Source of the DNA: Pseudomonas shahriarae
GTDB taxonomy: Bacteria; Pseudomonadota; Gammaproteobacteria; Pseudomonadales; Pseudomonadaceae
Reading direction: 5' to 3'
Assembly (NCBI RefSeq): GCF_014268455.2
Contig: NZ_CP077085.1
Location: forward strand, 4,505,001-4,569,000
DNA length: 64,000 nucleotides
Shown here: piece after piece, positions 52,916-61,842 of the stretch
How positions within the stretch are numbered: the stretch's first letter is position 1
Layout of the letters: each line of letters begins with the position of its first letter
Program-made: the position numbers and the translations under genes
Notes under the pieces: generated by a model
What the model was told of the DNA's origin: nothing
What the model saw: only the letters and a program-made list of their open reading frames with translations
Databases searched by the model: none

Positions 52916-54445
52916 ATGCCTACAAGTCTCTCAAATAACCTTGCACTGGATCTGCCCTCCTCCACAGCCAACCCCACGGCGGCAAACTCCGGCCCGCTGG
53001 TGCTGAGCCCACGCCTGCACAACAAGGACCTGGCGCCCACCAAAGTCGAAGGTCGACGCTGGGGTGGCTACAGCATCTTCGCCCTGTGGACCAACGATGT
53101 GCACAACATCGCCAACTACTCCTTTGCCATCGGCTTGTACGCCCTGGGCCTCGGTGCCTGGCAGATTCTGTTGTCGCTAGGGATCGGCGCGGCGTTGGTG
53201 TATTTCTTTATGAACCTGTCCGGCTACATGGGCCAGAAAACCGGTGTGCCGTTTCCGGTGATCAGCCGGATAAGTTTCGGTATACATGGCGCGCAAATTC
53301 CTGCGTTGATCCGCGCCGTGATTGCCATCGCCTGGTTCGGGATTCAAACCTACCTCGCATCCGTCGTCTTTCGCGTACTGCTGGTGGCGATTAATCCAGG
53401 ATTTGCCGACTACGACCACAACACGATCCTCGGCCTGTCCACCTTGGGCTGGGCATGTTTTGTGATGATCTGGTTTGTGCAACTGGTGATTCTGGCCTAC
53501 GGCATGGAAATGGTCCGACGCTACGAAGGCTTTGCCGGCCCCGTTATCCTACTGACCGTCGCGGCGCTGGCCGGCTGGATGTACTTCCAGGCCGACGGCC
53601 AAATCGCCTGGTCGATCCGCGAGCCCCTGAGCGGTGGCGAGATGTGGCGCAATATCTTTGCCGGCGGCGCCTTGTGGCTGGCGATCTACGGCACCCTGAT
53701 CCTCAATTTCTGCGACTTTGCCCGCTCATCGCCTTGCCGCAAGACCATCAAGGTCGGCAACTTCTGGGGCCTGCCGGTAAACATCCTGGTGTTCGCAATC
53801 ATCACCGTGCTGCTGTGCGGTGGGCAGTTCCAACTCAATGGCCAGGTAATCGAAAGCCCCACGCAGATCATCGCGGCCATTCCCAATACCTTGTTCCTGG
53901 TGCTGGGCTGCCTGGCATTCCTGATCGTCACCGTGGCGGTGAACATCATGGCCAACTTCGTTGCCCCGGCCTTTGTGCTGAGCAACCTGGCCCCCAAGTA
54001 CCTGAACTTCCGGCGCGCCGGGCTGATCAGCGCGTTCCTCGCGGTGCTCATCCTGCCGTGGAACCTCTACAACAGCCCGCTGGTGATTGTGTATTTCCTC
54101 TCCGGCCTGGGTGCGCTGCTGGGCCCACTGTATGGCGTGATCATGGTGGATTACTGGCTGATCCGTAAGGGCCGGATCGACGTACCGCAGTTGTATAGCG
54201 AAGACCCCAACGGGGCGTATTACTACAGCCACGGGGTGAACCTGCGGGCGGTGGCGGCGTTTGTCCCGGCTGCGGTGATTGCCATTGTCCTGGCGCTGTT
54301 GCCGGGGTTTGCCAGCGTCTCGCCGTTCTCCTGGCTGTTTGGCGCTGGCATTGCCGGGGTGCTGTATCTGCTGATCGCCAAGCGTCAGCCGTTTTATGCC
54401 GATATCAGCGGCGAGAGCATCGCTGTCGACAACGTCAGTCATTGA
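52916..54445 (+). CDS. NCS1-family nucleobase/hydantoin cation symporter
   Basis: From the ATG at 52916 (AGGAG upstream) the product is 509 residues with about twelve helices. NCS1 landmarks are LWTNDVHNIANYSFAIG, ISFGIHGAQIPALIRAVIAIAWFGIQTYL and LNFCDFARSSPCRKTIKVGNF. Members import uracil, allantoin or hydantoins with sodium or protons. The racemase-like gene 15 bases downstream favours a hydantoin or allantoin substrate. Confidence 0.9.
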   Translation: MPTSLSNNLALDLPSSTANPTAANSGPLVLSPRLHNKDLAPTKVEGRRWGGYSIFALWTNDVHNIANYSFAIGLYALGLGAWQILLSLGIGAALVYFFMNLSGYMGQKTGVPFPVISRISFGIHGAQIPALIRAVIAIAWFGIQTYLASVVFRVLLVAINPGFADYDHNTILGLSTLGWACFVMIWFVQLVILAYGMEMVRRYEGFAGPVILLTVAALAGWMYFQADGQIAWSIREPLSGGEMWRNIFAGGALWLAIYGTLILNFCDFARSSPCRKTIKVGNFWGLPVNILVFAIITVLLCGGQFQLNGQVIESPTQIIAAIPNTLFLVLGCLAFLIVTVAVNIMANFVAPAFVLSNLAPKYLNFRRAGLISAFLAVLILPWNLYNSPLVIVYFLSGLGALLGPLYGVIMVDYWLIRKGRIDVPQLYSEDPNGAYYYSHGVNLRAVAAFVPAAVIAIVLALLPGFASVSPFSWLFGAGIAGVLYLLIAKRQPFYADISGESIAVDNVSH

Positions 54446-54460
54446 TCAGGAGGTCATCCC

Positions 54461-55189
54461 ATGCGCATTCTCGTCGTCAACGTCAACACCACCGAATCCA
54501 TTACCCAAGCCATTGCCCAACAGGCTCGCAGCGTGGCAGCGGCGGGCACCGAAATTGTCGGGCTGACGCCGTTTTTTGGTGCCGAATCAGTGGAAGGCAA
54601 TTTCGAAAGCTATCTGGCGGCCATTGCGGTGATGGACCGAGTAATGGCCTACGATCAGCCGTTCGATGCGGTGATCCAGGCAGGTTATGGCGAGCATGGC
54701 CGCGAAGGTCTGCAGGAGTTGCTGGACGTGCCAGTGGTGGATATCACCGATGCTGCCGCCAGCACCGCGATGTTCCTCGGCCATGCTTACTCAGTGGTCA
54801 CCACCCTGGATCGCACGGTGCCGCTGATCGAAGACCGGCTCAAGCTCTCCGGGCTGTATGAACGCTGTGCCTCCGTAAGGGCCAGCGGCATGGCGGTACT
54901 GGAGTTGGAGGAACACCCGCTGCGGGCCATGGAAGCGATTGTGCGCCAAGCCGAACTGGCCATTAGCGAAGACAAGGCTGAAGTGATCTGCCTGGGTTGC
55001 GGCGGCATGGCCGGGCTGGATGAACAGATCCGCCAACGCACCGGCGTGCCGGTGGTGGATGGCGTGACTGCAGCGGTAACCCTGGCCGAATCCTTGGTGA
55101 GGCTGGGGTTGTCGACGTCGAAGGTGCGCACCTATGGGACACCCCGGCCAAAGAACATCATCGGTTGGCCGGGCAGGTTCGCACGCTGA
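54461..55189 (+). CDS. Asp/Glu/hydantoin racemase family protein
   Basis: The 242-residue protein starts MRILVVNVNTTESIT. Two-cysteine racemases of this superfamily have one Cys in an (A)CFxDPG loop and one in LGCAGM. Here the first position is G75 in AGYGEHGRE, while C180 in LGCGGM remains. Annotation as hydantoin or allantoin racemase is therefore doubtful; arylmalonate decarboxylase has the same Gly/Cys combination. It is co-transcribed with the NCS1 transporter. Confidence 0.85.
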   Translation: MRILVVNVNTTESITQAIAQQARSVAAAGTEIVGLTPFFGAESVEGNFESYLAAIAVMDRVMAYDQPFDAVIQAGYGEHGREGLQELLDVPVVDITDAAASTAMFLGHAYSVVTTLDRTVPLIEDRLKLSGLYERCASVRASGMAVLELEEHPLRAMEAIVRQAELAISEDKAEVICLGCGGMAGLDEQIRQRTGVPVVDGVTAAVTLAESLVRLGLSTSKVRTYGTPRPKNIIGWPGRFAR

Positions 55190-55203
55190 ATCGCCGATCT
55201 CGA

Positions 55204-55668
55204 TCAGTTCAAGACGTCATTGAGCACTTCATAAATGATCCCGGTGGCAATCGTCACCAGGATCAGGTCGGTGCCAGCCTGTTGCCATTCGTAGCCGTCG
55301 TAATGGGGCAGCCGCCCCAACAGGCGCCCATCGAGTTTCTTGGCGATTCCCGGTGGCAGGGGTTTGCCACGGGCCAGGTTTTTCTGGATGCCCGGCGGCA
55401 GGGACGAACCACCGCGCCAGTAGTCGCGGTTGTCACCAAGGATTACCCGCACACCCCCGATATCAATTTGCGGGCCGCTGTAATGGGCGCCTGCACCCTT
55501 CTTGCCACCACCCTGGCCCTGATTACCCTGGCCACCACCCTTATTGCCATGGGCACTGCCTTTGTCCTTGCCGTTGCCGTTGCCGTTGCCGGGATCGGCC
55601 AGCAGCGCCGGGGAGCCTGCAATCAACGCCAGGCTGGTAAATACGAGTAAAGCGCGTGATATGGACAT
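55204..55668 (-). CDS. CigR-like / RcnB-type periplasmic protein
   Basis: From the ATG at 55668 the product is 154 residues. A signal peptide ends near LALIAGSPALLAD, then comes a Gly/Asn/Lys-rich low-complexity stretch (GNGNGNGKDKGSAHGNKGGG), and a C-terminal domain with LPPGIQKNLARGKPLPPGI and YEWQQAGTDLILV, the RcnB/CigR signature. In Salmonella CigR is linked to virulence; in pseudomonads the role is unknown. It is convergent with the racemase-like gene. Confidence 0.8.
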   Translation of the reverse strand: MSISRALLVFTSLALIAGSPALLADPGNGNGNGKDKGSAHGNKGGGQGNQGQGGGKKGAGAHYSGPQIDIGGVRVILGDNRDYWRGGSSLPPGIQKNLARGKPLPPGIAKKLDGRLLGRLPHYDGYEWQQAGTDLILVTIATGIIYEVLNDVLN

Positions 55669-55747
55669 GATCGGTCTCGACAGTCGCAAGCCCCATTGGC
55701 CCGTATCAGCTTAGAACACTGGCGGGCAGCAAGTTCAGCAGTGAGTG

Positions 55748-56671
55748 CTATACCGCGCTGAACCGCTGCGCCAGGCGTTGCTCGGCAAACTGCTCGAGGA
55801 TGAAGTCGACAAATACCCGGGTCTTGCCCGGCAGCAACTTGTGTTCGGCGTAGTACAGGGAGATGTTGCCGTCATCGACGTACCAGTCCGGCAGCACCCG
55901 CACCACCGCGCCACTGTCGAGGAACGGCACGGCCATCGGCATGCTGACCAGGGCAATACCCAAACCTTGAGTGCAGGCGCAGCACGCGGCTTCGGAGTCG
56001 CCCATGGTCATGCGTGGCTTGAGCATCAACGGCCGCTGTTCGCGGGCGCGGTTGGTCAGTTGCCAGGTGCGCACGCGGCCGGTTTGCGGCGAGCGGATCA
56101 GGATCCCATTGCACAGCCCCAAATCTTCGGGGACGCGCACGGGCAGGCGCTTGGCCAGGTAATCGGGCGAGGCCACCAGAATCCGGTGGGCCGGGGTCAA
56201 CTTGCGGGCGACCACCCCCTGGGGCAGCTCGAACCCGCCGCCAATGGCCGCGTCAAAGCCCTGGCCGATCAGGTCGACCTGGCGATTATCAAAATGCCAA
56301 TCCGGACTGATATCGGGAAAGCGCCGCAGAAACTCCGCCAGCAACGGCACCACATAACGGTTGCCGAACACCGTGCCCATACTCACCTTGAGCGTGCCCA
56401 CCGGCCGGCCTTCGGCGCTGGCCAGGTTGGCCACGGCATTCTGGATGGTGGTGAGGCTGGCGCTGACCTGCTCCAAAAACAGCTTGCCGGCTTCGGTCAA
56501 TGTGAGGCGCCGGGTGCTGCGCTGGAACAGCCGCACCCCCAGGCGCGCTTCAAGCTTGGCCACGCTTTTGCCGACGGCGGCCGGCGTCAGGCTCAGGTGC
56601 CGGGCCGCTTCGGCAAAGCTGCCGCCTTCGGCACTGCGCACGAAGCATTCGATACTGCCGAAGCTTTCCAT
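55748..56671 (-). CDS. LysR-family regulator
   Basis: The 307-residue protein has the N-terminal LTTR helix-turn-helix (IECFVRSAEGGSFAEAARHL; PAAVGKSVAKLEARLGVRLF) and a C-terminal substrate domain of the CrgA-like group. It faces the SDR gene across 127 bases, the usual arrangement for a regulator and its target. Confidence 0.92.
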   Translation of the reverse strand: MESFGSIECFVRSAEGGSFAEAARHLSLTPAAVGKSVAKLEARLGVRLFQRSTRRLTLTEAGKLFLEQVSASLTTIQNAVANLASAEGRPVGTLKVSMGTVFGNRYVVPLLAEFLRRFPDISPDWHFDNRQVDLIGQGFDAAIGGGFELPQGVVARKLTPAHRILVASPDYLAKRLPVRVPEDLGLCNGILIRSPQTGRVRTWQLTNRAREQRPLMLKPRMTMGDSEAACCACTQGLGIALVSMPMAVPFLDSGAVVRVLPDWYVDDGNISLYYAEHKLLPGKTRVFVDFILEQFAEQRLAQRFSAV

Positions 56672-56798
56672 ATCGCACCACTCTAAACTTTTGGTTTACA
56701 CAGACTATAGCAATCACGGTCTACCGAGGGATGCCCGCGAGGGCAATACTCGGTGCCAACAACAAGGCACCTGCGCCTTGCATCATTGGGAGATCGAC

Positions 56799-57545
56799 AT
56801 GACCACGCAAAACCTCAGCGGCAAAGTTGCCTTGATCCAGGGCGGTTCCCGCGGCATCGGCGCCGCCATCGTCAAGCGCCTGGCCGCGCAAGGTGCAGCC
56901 GTTGCCTTTACTTACGTCAGCTCTGCGGCCAAGGCCGAGGCCCTGCAGAACAGCGTGATCAGCGACGGCGGCAAGGCCCTGGCGATTCACGCCGACAGCG
57001 CCGATGCCGTGGCCATTCGCAATGCGGTCAATGCCACTGTCGACGCGTTCGGGCGCCTGGATATCCTGGTGAACAACGCCGGGGTGCTGGCGGTCGGCCC
57101 GCTGGAGGATTTCAAACTGGAAGACTTTGACCAGACCCTGGCCATTAACGTGCGCAGCGTGTTTATTGCCACCCAGGAAGCTGCCCGGCACATGGGCGAA
57201 GGGGGTCGCATCATCAATATCGGCAGCACCAACGCCGAGCGCATGCCTTTCGCCGGTGGCGGCCCCTATGCCATGAGCAAAGCCGCGCTGGTGGGTTTGA
57301 CCAAAGGCCTGGCGCGCGACCTGGGGCCACGGGGGATTACCATCAACAACGTACAACCGGGCCCGGTGGACACCGATATGAACCCGGCCGACAGTGAATT
57401 TGCCGAGAGCCTGATTGGCTTTATGGCGGTGGGTCGTTATGGGCACGTCGAGGAAGTGGCCAGCTTTGTCGCCTATCTGGTAGGGCCGGAAGCCGGTTAC
57501 ATCACCGGCGCCAGCCTGACCATTGATGGCGGTTTCAGCGCCTGA
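56799..57545 (+). CDS. Short-chain dehydrogenase/reductase
   Basis: The 248-residue SDR (ATG at 56799, GGGAG upstream) has the cofactor loop GGSRGIGAAIV (GGSRGIG form), NNAG, and the catalytic Ser-Tyr-Lys set (INIGST; YAMSKAAL). It resembles FabG-like 3-oxoacyl reductases. Substrate unknown; probably controlled by the divergent LysR protein. Confidence 0.92.
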   Translation: MTTQNLSGKVALIQGGSRGIGAAIVKRLAAQGAAVAFTYVSSAAKAEALQNSVISDGGKALAIHADSADAVAIRNAVNATVDAFGRLDILVNNAGVLAVGPLEDFKLEDFDQTLAINVRSVFIATQEAARHMGEGGRIINIGSTNAERMPFAGGGPYAMSKAALVGLTKGLARDLGPRGITINNVQPGPVDTDMNPADSEFAESLIGFMAVGRYGHVEEVASFVAYLVGPEAGYITGASLTIDGGFSA

Positions 57546-57554
57546 ACACCCTAT

Positions 57555-57577
57555 AAGAGCCGGCTTGCCGGCTCTTG
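57555..57577. terminator. Terminator between SDR and HAD genes
   Basis: The stem AGAGCCGGC/GCCGGCTCT with a TT loop lies between convergent genes. The T-run is poor, so efficiency may be modest. Confidence 0.6.
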
Positions 57578-57583
57578 CAACGC

Positions 57584-58273
57584 TCAGCGCATTGGCGGCA
57601 GGCCATACGCAGCCAGATCGAACTCCGCGAGCTTGCGGATGATCTGGTCAGCGTGAGCGTACTTGCTGTCGGCCATGGCTTCGTCGGGCACCGCGATGGC
57701 AGTCATGTTCGCGGCCTTGGCAGCGGTCACGCCAAACGGTGAGTCTTCAAACACCAGGCAATCCTCGGGCGCAACGCCCAGGCGGCGGGCAGCGGTAAGG
57801 AAGATGTCCGGCGCAGGCTTGGCTGCGCCAACTTCAGGGTCGTCGGCGGTGACAATCGTACCGAACAAGCCAAACCATTCGCGGTGCAACGTGGTCTTGT
57901 GCCCAAACGAATTGCGCGACGAACTGGTGCCCACGGCTATCGGGATGTTGTGCGCACTTAAATGCCGCACCAACGCCTCGGCGCCCGGCATGCCCAGCGC
58001 CTTGGGGAAACGCTCGCTCATCAAGGGCTCACGGATACGCAGGAACTCCTCAGGCGTGATCGGCAAGTCCAGCGCCTTGACCACATACTCGGCCAGGTCC
58101 TGGGCGCCACGGCCAATGATGTGCTGCTTGATGCCCCAGTCGTAGGTACGGCCGTAGCGCTCGGCGATGATCTGCGTGACTTCGGTGTAGATACCCTCGG
58201 TATCCAGCAACAACCCGTCCATATCGAAAATCACGGCCTTGATCGGGCCAACAGCAGTACGCGGTGCGTTCAT
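57584..58273 (-). CDS. HAD-superfamily phosphatase (subfamily IA)
   Basis: The protein of about 229 residues has motif I FDMDGLLLDTEG, motif II VGTSSSR and motif III KPAPDIFL with EDSPFGVTAA, the set of beta-phosphoglucomutase / pseudouridine-5-phosphatase-like enzymes. There is no pathway neighbour to name the substrate. Confidence 0.9.
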   Translation of the reverse strand: MNAPRTAVGPIKAVIFDMDGLLLDTEGIYTEVTQIIAERYGRTYDWGIKQHIIGRGAQDLAEYVVKALDLPITPEEFLRIREPLMSERFPKALGMPGAEALVRHLSAHNIPIAVGTSSSRNSFGHKTTLHREWFGLFGTIVTADDPEVGAAKPAPDIFLTAARRLGVAPEDCLVFEDSPFGVTAAKAANMTAIAVPDEAMADSKYAHADQIIRKLAEFDLAAYGLPPMR

Positions 58274-58416
58274 CACAACAGATCCGTGGCAGATGACTAA
58301 AAGGATTCAGCACAATAACGGGGCCTCGGGCCTACAAGCAACCGCAACCGCCCGCCTCTGGTTTCAAGCGGCTCTATCCAGCACACTTGGCAGCCTCACC
58401 TGACGCGACCCCTTCT

Positions 58417-58788
58417 ATGCTCTTGCGACTCGCTGCCGACTCCCTGGTGTTGTTTCACCTTGGCTTCATCCTGTTCGTATTGTTCGGCGGCCTGCTTGCC
58501 CTCAAGTGGCGACCGGTCATGTGGCTGCACCTGCCCGCTGCGGCCTGGGGCGTTGCCGTAGAAGTCTTCCACCTGCCCTGCCCCCTGACCCGCTGGGAAA
58601 ACCTGCTGCGCCACCTCGCCGGGCAAGAGGGTTATGGCGCAGGGTTTATCGAGCACTACATCATTGCCCTGATCTACCCTGCGGGGCTGACGCCACAGAT
58701 CCAACTGGGCCTGGGCGCCCTGGTCTTGCTGATTAATATTGCGGTGTACGCACGCCTGATCAGGCGAGGGCCACGGGCGGGGAACTGA
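58417..58788 (+). CDS. DUF2784 membrane protein
   Basis: The 123-residue protein starts MLLRLAADSLVLFHLGFILFVL and has four helices with the DUF2784 landmarks HLPCPLTRWENLLR and FIEHYIIALIYP. Function unknown. Its stop is ten bases from the stop of the convergent hydrolase gene. Confidence 0.88.
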   Translation: MLLRLAADSLVLFHLGFILFVLFGGLLALKWRPVMWLHLPAAAWGVAVEVFHLPCPLTRWENLLRHLAGQEGYGAGFIEHYIIALIYPAGLTPQIQLGLGALVLLINIAVYARLIRRGPRAGN

Positions 58789-58798
58789 ACGTGTTGGC

Positions 58799-59851
58799 CT
58801 AGCCTTTTGGCTGCGCCAGAAACTCAACAATCAATGAAGTGACCTGCTGCTGAATCACCTCACGCGGGCGGGCACCTTCGCCATCGCGGCAGATCATGCC
58901 GTCGCCTGGTGAGCTTTTTTCAATCAACGCCTCTCCACCCGGCTTGCACACGGCCATAAAGCTGAAGTGAGTGGCGTCGCTGATTTCGACATAGCGCGTC
59001 GCTGCCGCTGGCAGGCGTTTGGCCAAGTCAGCGGATTCCAACTCGGCGGGAAGCTCCGTTGAGGGCACGCCCGCAGCAATCACCAACGTCGGCACCGGCA
59101 ACGCCGCCAGGCTTTGATCGGTAAAGCCACGGGACAGACCCAGGTCCAGTGAAACAATTGCAGTGACCCGCTTGTCACTCAAATCCGCTGCCAACGGCGC
59201 CTGCACTGGGTTCATCTGCTGGTAGACCGCGCAAGGGGCCAACTGCAGGTGAACCTTGCAGTCCTGGGCAAAACGCTCGGGGTCGAAACGGGCACCGGCG
59301 ACTTCCAGCGCCGTCCAACCGCCCAGCGAATGACCCACCACCGCAATTCGATCGGGCTGTACCTTGCCAAATTGCTTTGGCTGCGCCAGCACCGCGTCGA
59401 TAGCGCGACGAATATCCACCGGCCGCTGCCATAACTGCGCGGCGGCTTGAGCACTGCGGTCCTTACTGGTAGTGCCAGGATGATTGACCGCCGCCACGAT
59501 AAACCCCCGCTGGGCCATCGCACTGGCCAACCACACCTGGTTGCCCCAACTGCCGCCGAAACCATGGGAAAGCACCACCAACGGGTACTCACCCACCGCC
59601 GCAGGCGCATCACGCACAGCCAGGGCACTGAAAAACACCGGGTTGTCGTCAATCACCTTTGGCGTGGCAGTGGTGGAGCTGGGGTACCAGACCACCATCT
59701 CCAGCGGGCGTTCTTTGTTTGGGTCTGCCAGGGTCGAGGTTTGGAAGCCGACAGGGTTGTTAGTGGCAAGGGCGGTGGTGGCGGCACAGGTGAGGAGCAG
59801 AGCGACTAGGGCTGCTTTCAATGGGATCTTCCTTGAGGGGAGCGAGTACAC
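58799..59851 (-). CDS. Secreted alpha/beta hydrolase (PAF-acetylhydrolase-like)
   Basis: The 350-residue protein has a signal peptide (about 1-29, ending TTALAT). The nucleophile elbow is GHSLGG, the upstream strand PLVVLSHGFGGSWGNQVWLASAMA, and a late DATHFSF histidine completes the triad. Several cysteines (CKVHLQLAPC, CKPGG, CRDG) suggest disulfides, fitting export. Confidence 0.88.
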   Translation of the reverse strand: MYSLPSRKIPLKAALVALLLTCAATTALATNNPVGFQTSTLADPNKERPLEMVVWYPSSTTATPKVIDDNPVFFSALAVRDAPAAVGEYPLVVLSHGFGGSWGNQVWLASAMAQRGFIVAAVNHPGTTSKDRSAQAAAQLWQRPVDIRRAIDAVLAQPKQFGKVQPDRIAVVGHSLGGWTALEVAGARFDPERFAQDCKVHLQLAPCAVYQQMNPVQAPLAADLSDKRVTAIVSLDLGLSRGFTDQSLAALPVPTLVIAAGVPSTELPAELESADLAKRLPAAATRYVEISDATHFSFMAVCKPGGEALIEKSSPGDGMICRDGEGARPREVIQQQVTSLIVEFLAQPKG

Positions 59852-59910
59852 GCAGGGGCTCTGCGTGTTTCCACATTATTCCCATATTGCTGTTTTCCAT
59901 GCAGCAGAAA

Positions 59911-59990
59911 TCACAAGCCCCCGGCTTTCTCTAGGAAAACTGGGGGGTTGTGGTTTCAGAATGTGGCGGTGAAGAAGAAATTCGAAACTA
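59911..59990. repeat. Partial copy of tRNA-Ser 3' end and terminator (att-like repeat)
   Basis: About 80 bases repeat 61791-61870 with roughly 85 percent identity. The copy covers the tRNA terminator hairpin and the tRNA 3' end back to TTCGAA of the T-arm, then identity stops. The two repeats bracket an islet of about 1.9 kb without an integrase, as in a decayed tRNA-targeted insertion. Confidence 0.75.
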
Positions 59991-60123
59991 CCCGTTCGTC
60001 GTCTTCGCCCACAACTGCACATCCACGGTAAAGCGGGGCCGGAAGTCGTCGCAGATCCCGGCCCCGGCAGGCGCATCAGCGACACCAATAACTTTGGCGA
60101 AGGGACTGATATACCAGTCCTAC
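59988..60123 (-). pseudogene. C-terminal fragment of an unidentified protein
   Basis: On the minus strand a frame bounded by an upstream TAG reads DWYISPFAKVIGVADAPAGA and ends VDVQLWAKTTNG, then stops at 59988-59990. It looks like genuine coding sequence that has lost its 5' part, lying directly against the tRNA-like repeat. Family not recognised. Confidence 0.4.
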
Positions 60124-60147
60124 GGGGCCTGGTTTCCATGCCCACAC

Positions 60148-60190
60148 AAAAAGGCCCCCAGACCTGGCTGAGGTATGGGGGCCTTTTTTA
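60148..60190. terminator. Strong bidirectional terminator
   Basis: AAAAAGGCCCCCA pairs with TGGGGGCCTTTTTT around a 15-base loop, giving A- and T-runs on both sides. It closes the left side of the islet and can serve the marR-like gene. Confidence 0.88.
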
Positions 60191-60227
60191 CATAAGCGGC
60201 GTTATTGGTAGCGAGGCGCTAACTCTT

Positions 60228-60683
60228 TTAGTCAGCCTCAAGACGGCTGCGAAGCTGGCTCAAAACCTGATGAGTCGTCTGAATTTCAGCCACGTCCATC
60301 CCCTTAGCAAGCTCGTTAATCCATGGAGTTTGAAGACTCATTGCGCGATTGAACGCCTCTTTTCCAGCGTCTGTAAGCACAACAAGCTGTGCCCTGAGAT
60401 GGTGAGGATTCGGCTGAAACTCCAACAAGCCATCCTTCACGAGATCATTGACGATTCGCTGTACGTTTTGACGATTGGCCCCCATATCTCGGGCGATCCA
60501 TGACACGGGTTGCGGACGATCAGCATTGATGATCGTTCCAAGAAGCTGCCAACGAGCACTTGTGAGACCTATATCAGCAACGAGTCGATCACCTGCGGTG
60601 ATCATTCGCGCACTTGCTCGAAAGATCTCAAGGACCAAATCGGTCATGGCGCGTCCAGCGGGAGTGTAATTGGGCTTATTCAT
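60228..60683 (-). CDS. MarR-family regulator
   Basis: From the ATG at 60683 the 151-residue protein shows the MarR winged helix (LTSARWQLLGTIINADRP; WIARDMGANRQNVQRIVNDLVKDGLL) and the wing DxR-like PNPHHLRAQLVVLT. It is divergent from the monooxygenase-like gene with a perfect inverted repeat between them. Codon and base usage are less GC-rich than the core genes around it. Confidence 0.9.
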   Translation of the reverse strand: MNKPNYTPAGRAMTDLVLEIFRASARMITAGDRLVADIGLTSARWQLLGTIINADRPQPVSWIARDMGANRQNVQRIVNDLVKDGLLEFQPNPHHLRAQLVVLTDAGKEAFNRAMSLQTPWINELAKGMDVAEIQTTHQVLSQLRSRLEAD

Positions 60684-60700
60684 GGTGAAAACTCTTCCAC

Positions 60701-60720
60701 ATTGACACCATGATGTCAAT
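60701..60720. promoter_or_regulatory. MarR operator (inverted repeat)
   Basis: ATTGACACCATGATGTCAAT is a palindrome with seven-base arms ATTGACA/TGTCAAT around CCATGA, located between the divergent MarR and monooxygenase genes. Confidence 0.75.
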
Positions 60721-60781
60721 TGAGCTAGCTTTTAAGCTCATAGCACCAAACTGTCATCATGTTTACATGTTGGAGATCGTC

Positions 60782-61150
60782 ATGCTTTCTATTCGCCCGC
60801 TTGATCCAGTTGTACCTATCAGTAAACAGCTCCGGTGCACCGAGTCCCCCGTGGTACTGGTCAACCTCTTTACTGTCGATGAAAACGACATATCTGACCT
60901 CCTCCGTGCATGGGAGCTAGATGCAAATTGGATGAAGCAGCGCGCCGGCTTCATTTCGACTCAGCTCCATCAGGCCATCGGTGGAAGCAATATGTTCATG
61001 AATTACGCCATATGGGAATCGGTCGAGCGGTTCCGGGAAGCCTTCAGTCATCCGGACTTCACCAACGCTCTAAGGCGATACCCCTCAAGTGCATCGGGCA
61101 TGCCACATCTATTCACCAAAATAGCGGTGCCGAACATTTGCACGGCTTGA
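60782..61150 (+). CDS. Antibiotic-biosynthesis-monooxygenase (ABM) domain protein
   Basis: From the ATG at 60782 (GGAG six bases before) the product is 122 residues with an ABM dimeric alpha-beta barrel: VVLVNLFTVDENDISDLLRA, AGFISTQLHQ and NYAIWESVERFREAF. Such proteins oxidise quinones or polyphenols or degrade small reactive molecules. With a MarR sensor next door it may respond to a phenolic or quinone stress. Confidence 0.82.
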   Translation: MLSIRPLDPVVPISKQLRCTESPVVLVNLFTVDENDISDLLRAWELDANWMKQRAGFISTQLHQAIGGSNMFMNYAIWESVERFREAFSHPDFTNALRRYPSSASGMPHLFTKIAVPNICTA

Positions 61151-61181
61151 AATAACGCCTAAAAACTCAGGTATTTGATCA

Positions 61182-61643
61182 ATGCTCAAAAGACTCCACG
61201 TGACAGCCAGCCTATTGGCTTTGCTGTGCATTGCCACATTCTTTTTATCAACCCTTCTTTCCGAAACAATGGGAACCAAAAGTTCAGTAGCTCAGATCAA
61301 GCATTTAATAGTGAGCCCTGGGCTATGGGTACTTATCCCCGCGATGATTCTGGCTGGGGCAAGTGGAACGTTTCTCAGCCGAGTACGGCGGGGGCGCATA
61401 GTGGATGCGAAGAAGAAGCGAATGCCGTTCATTGCCGCTAACGGCTTATTAGTACTTGTGCCATGCGCGCTTGCACTCAATATATGGGCATCAGCGGGAA
61501 CCTTTGACGCGCGTTTTTACACGGTGCAGGTAATAGAGCTGATTGCTGGTGCAGCCAATCTAATGTTGATGGGATTAAACGCGCGTGATGGCTTGCGACT
61601 AAGCAGTGGACTAGGAAGGTCTGCCCCCCCACATAAGACATAG
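61182..61643 (+). CDS. Small four-helix membrane protein of unknown function
   Basis: The 153-residue protein has about four hydrophobic segments (VTASLLALLCIATFFLSTLL; PGLWVLIPAMILAGASG; AANGLLVLVPCALALNIWA; a last one near 120-140). No family recognised. It lies 31 bases after the ABM gene and is probably co-transcribed with it as islet cargo. Confidence 0.75.
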   Translation: MLKRLHVTASLLALLCIATFFLSTLLSETMGTKSSVAQIKHLIVSPGLWVLIPAMILAGASGTFLSRVRRGRIVDAKKKRMPFIAANGLLVLVPCALALNIWASAGTFDARFYTVQVIELIAGAANLMLMGLNARDGLRLSSGLGRSAPPHKT

Positions 61644-61790
61644 ATTCGTTGACCGCAGATCACCAGGAGCTGAGCCGAAACGGCAGTCCAATGATCACTC
61701 AAGCAGGAGCAGCAAGCCTAACATTTTCGCACCAAATAGAGCGCCAGGCCCACGGCGGTCCCATGGAGCCATTTTTGGGATGCCAAAAAC

Positions 61791-61831
61791 CACAAACCCC
61801 CGACTTTCTCTAGGAAAACCGGGGGTTTGTG
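61791..61831 (-). terminator. tRNA-Ser terminator, part of the right att-like repeat
   Basis: On the minus strand CACAAACCCCCGG pairs with a CGGGGGTTTGTG arm and is followed by GGTTTTTGG. It ends the tRNA transcript, and its sequence is duplicated at 59911. Confidence 0.8.
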
Positions 61832-61842
61832 TTTACTTAATG

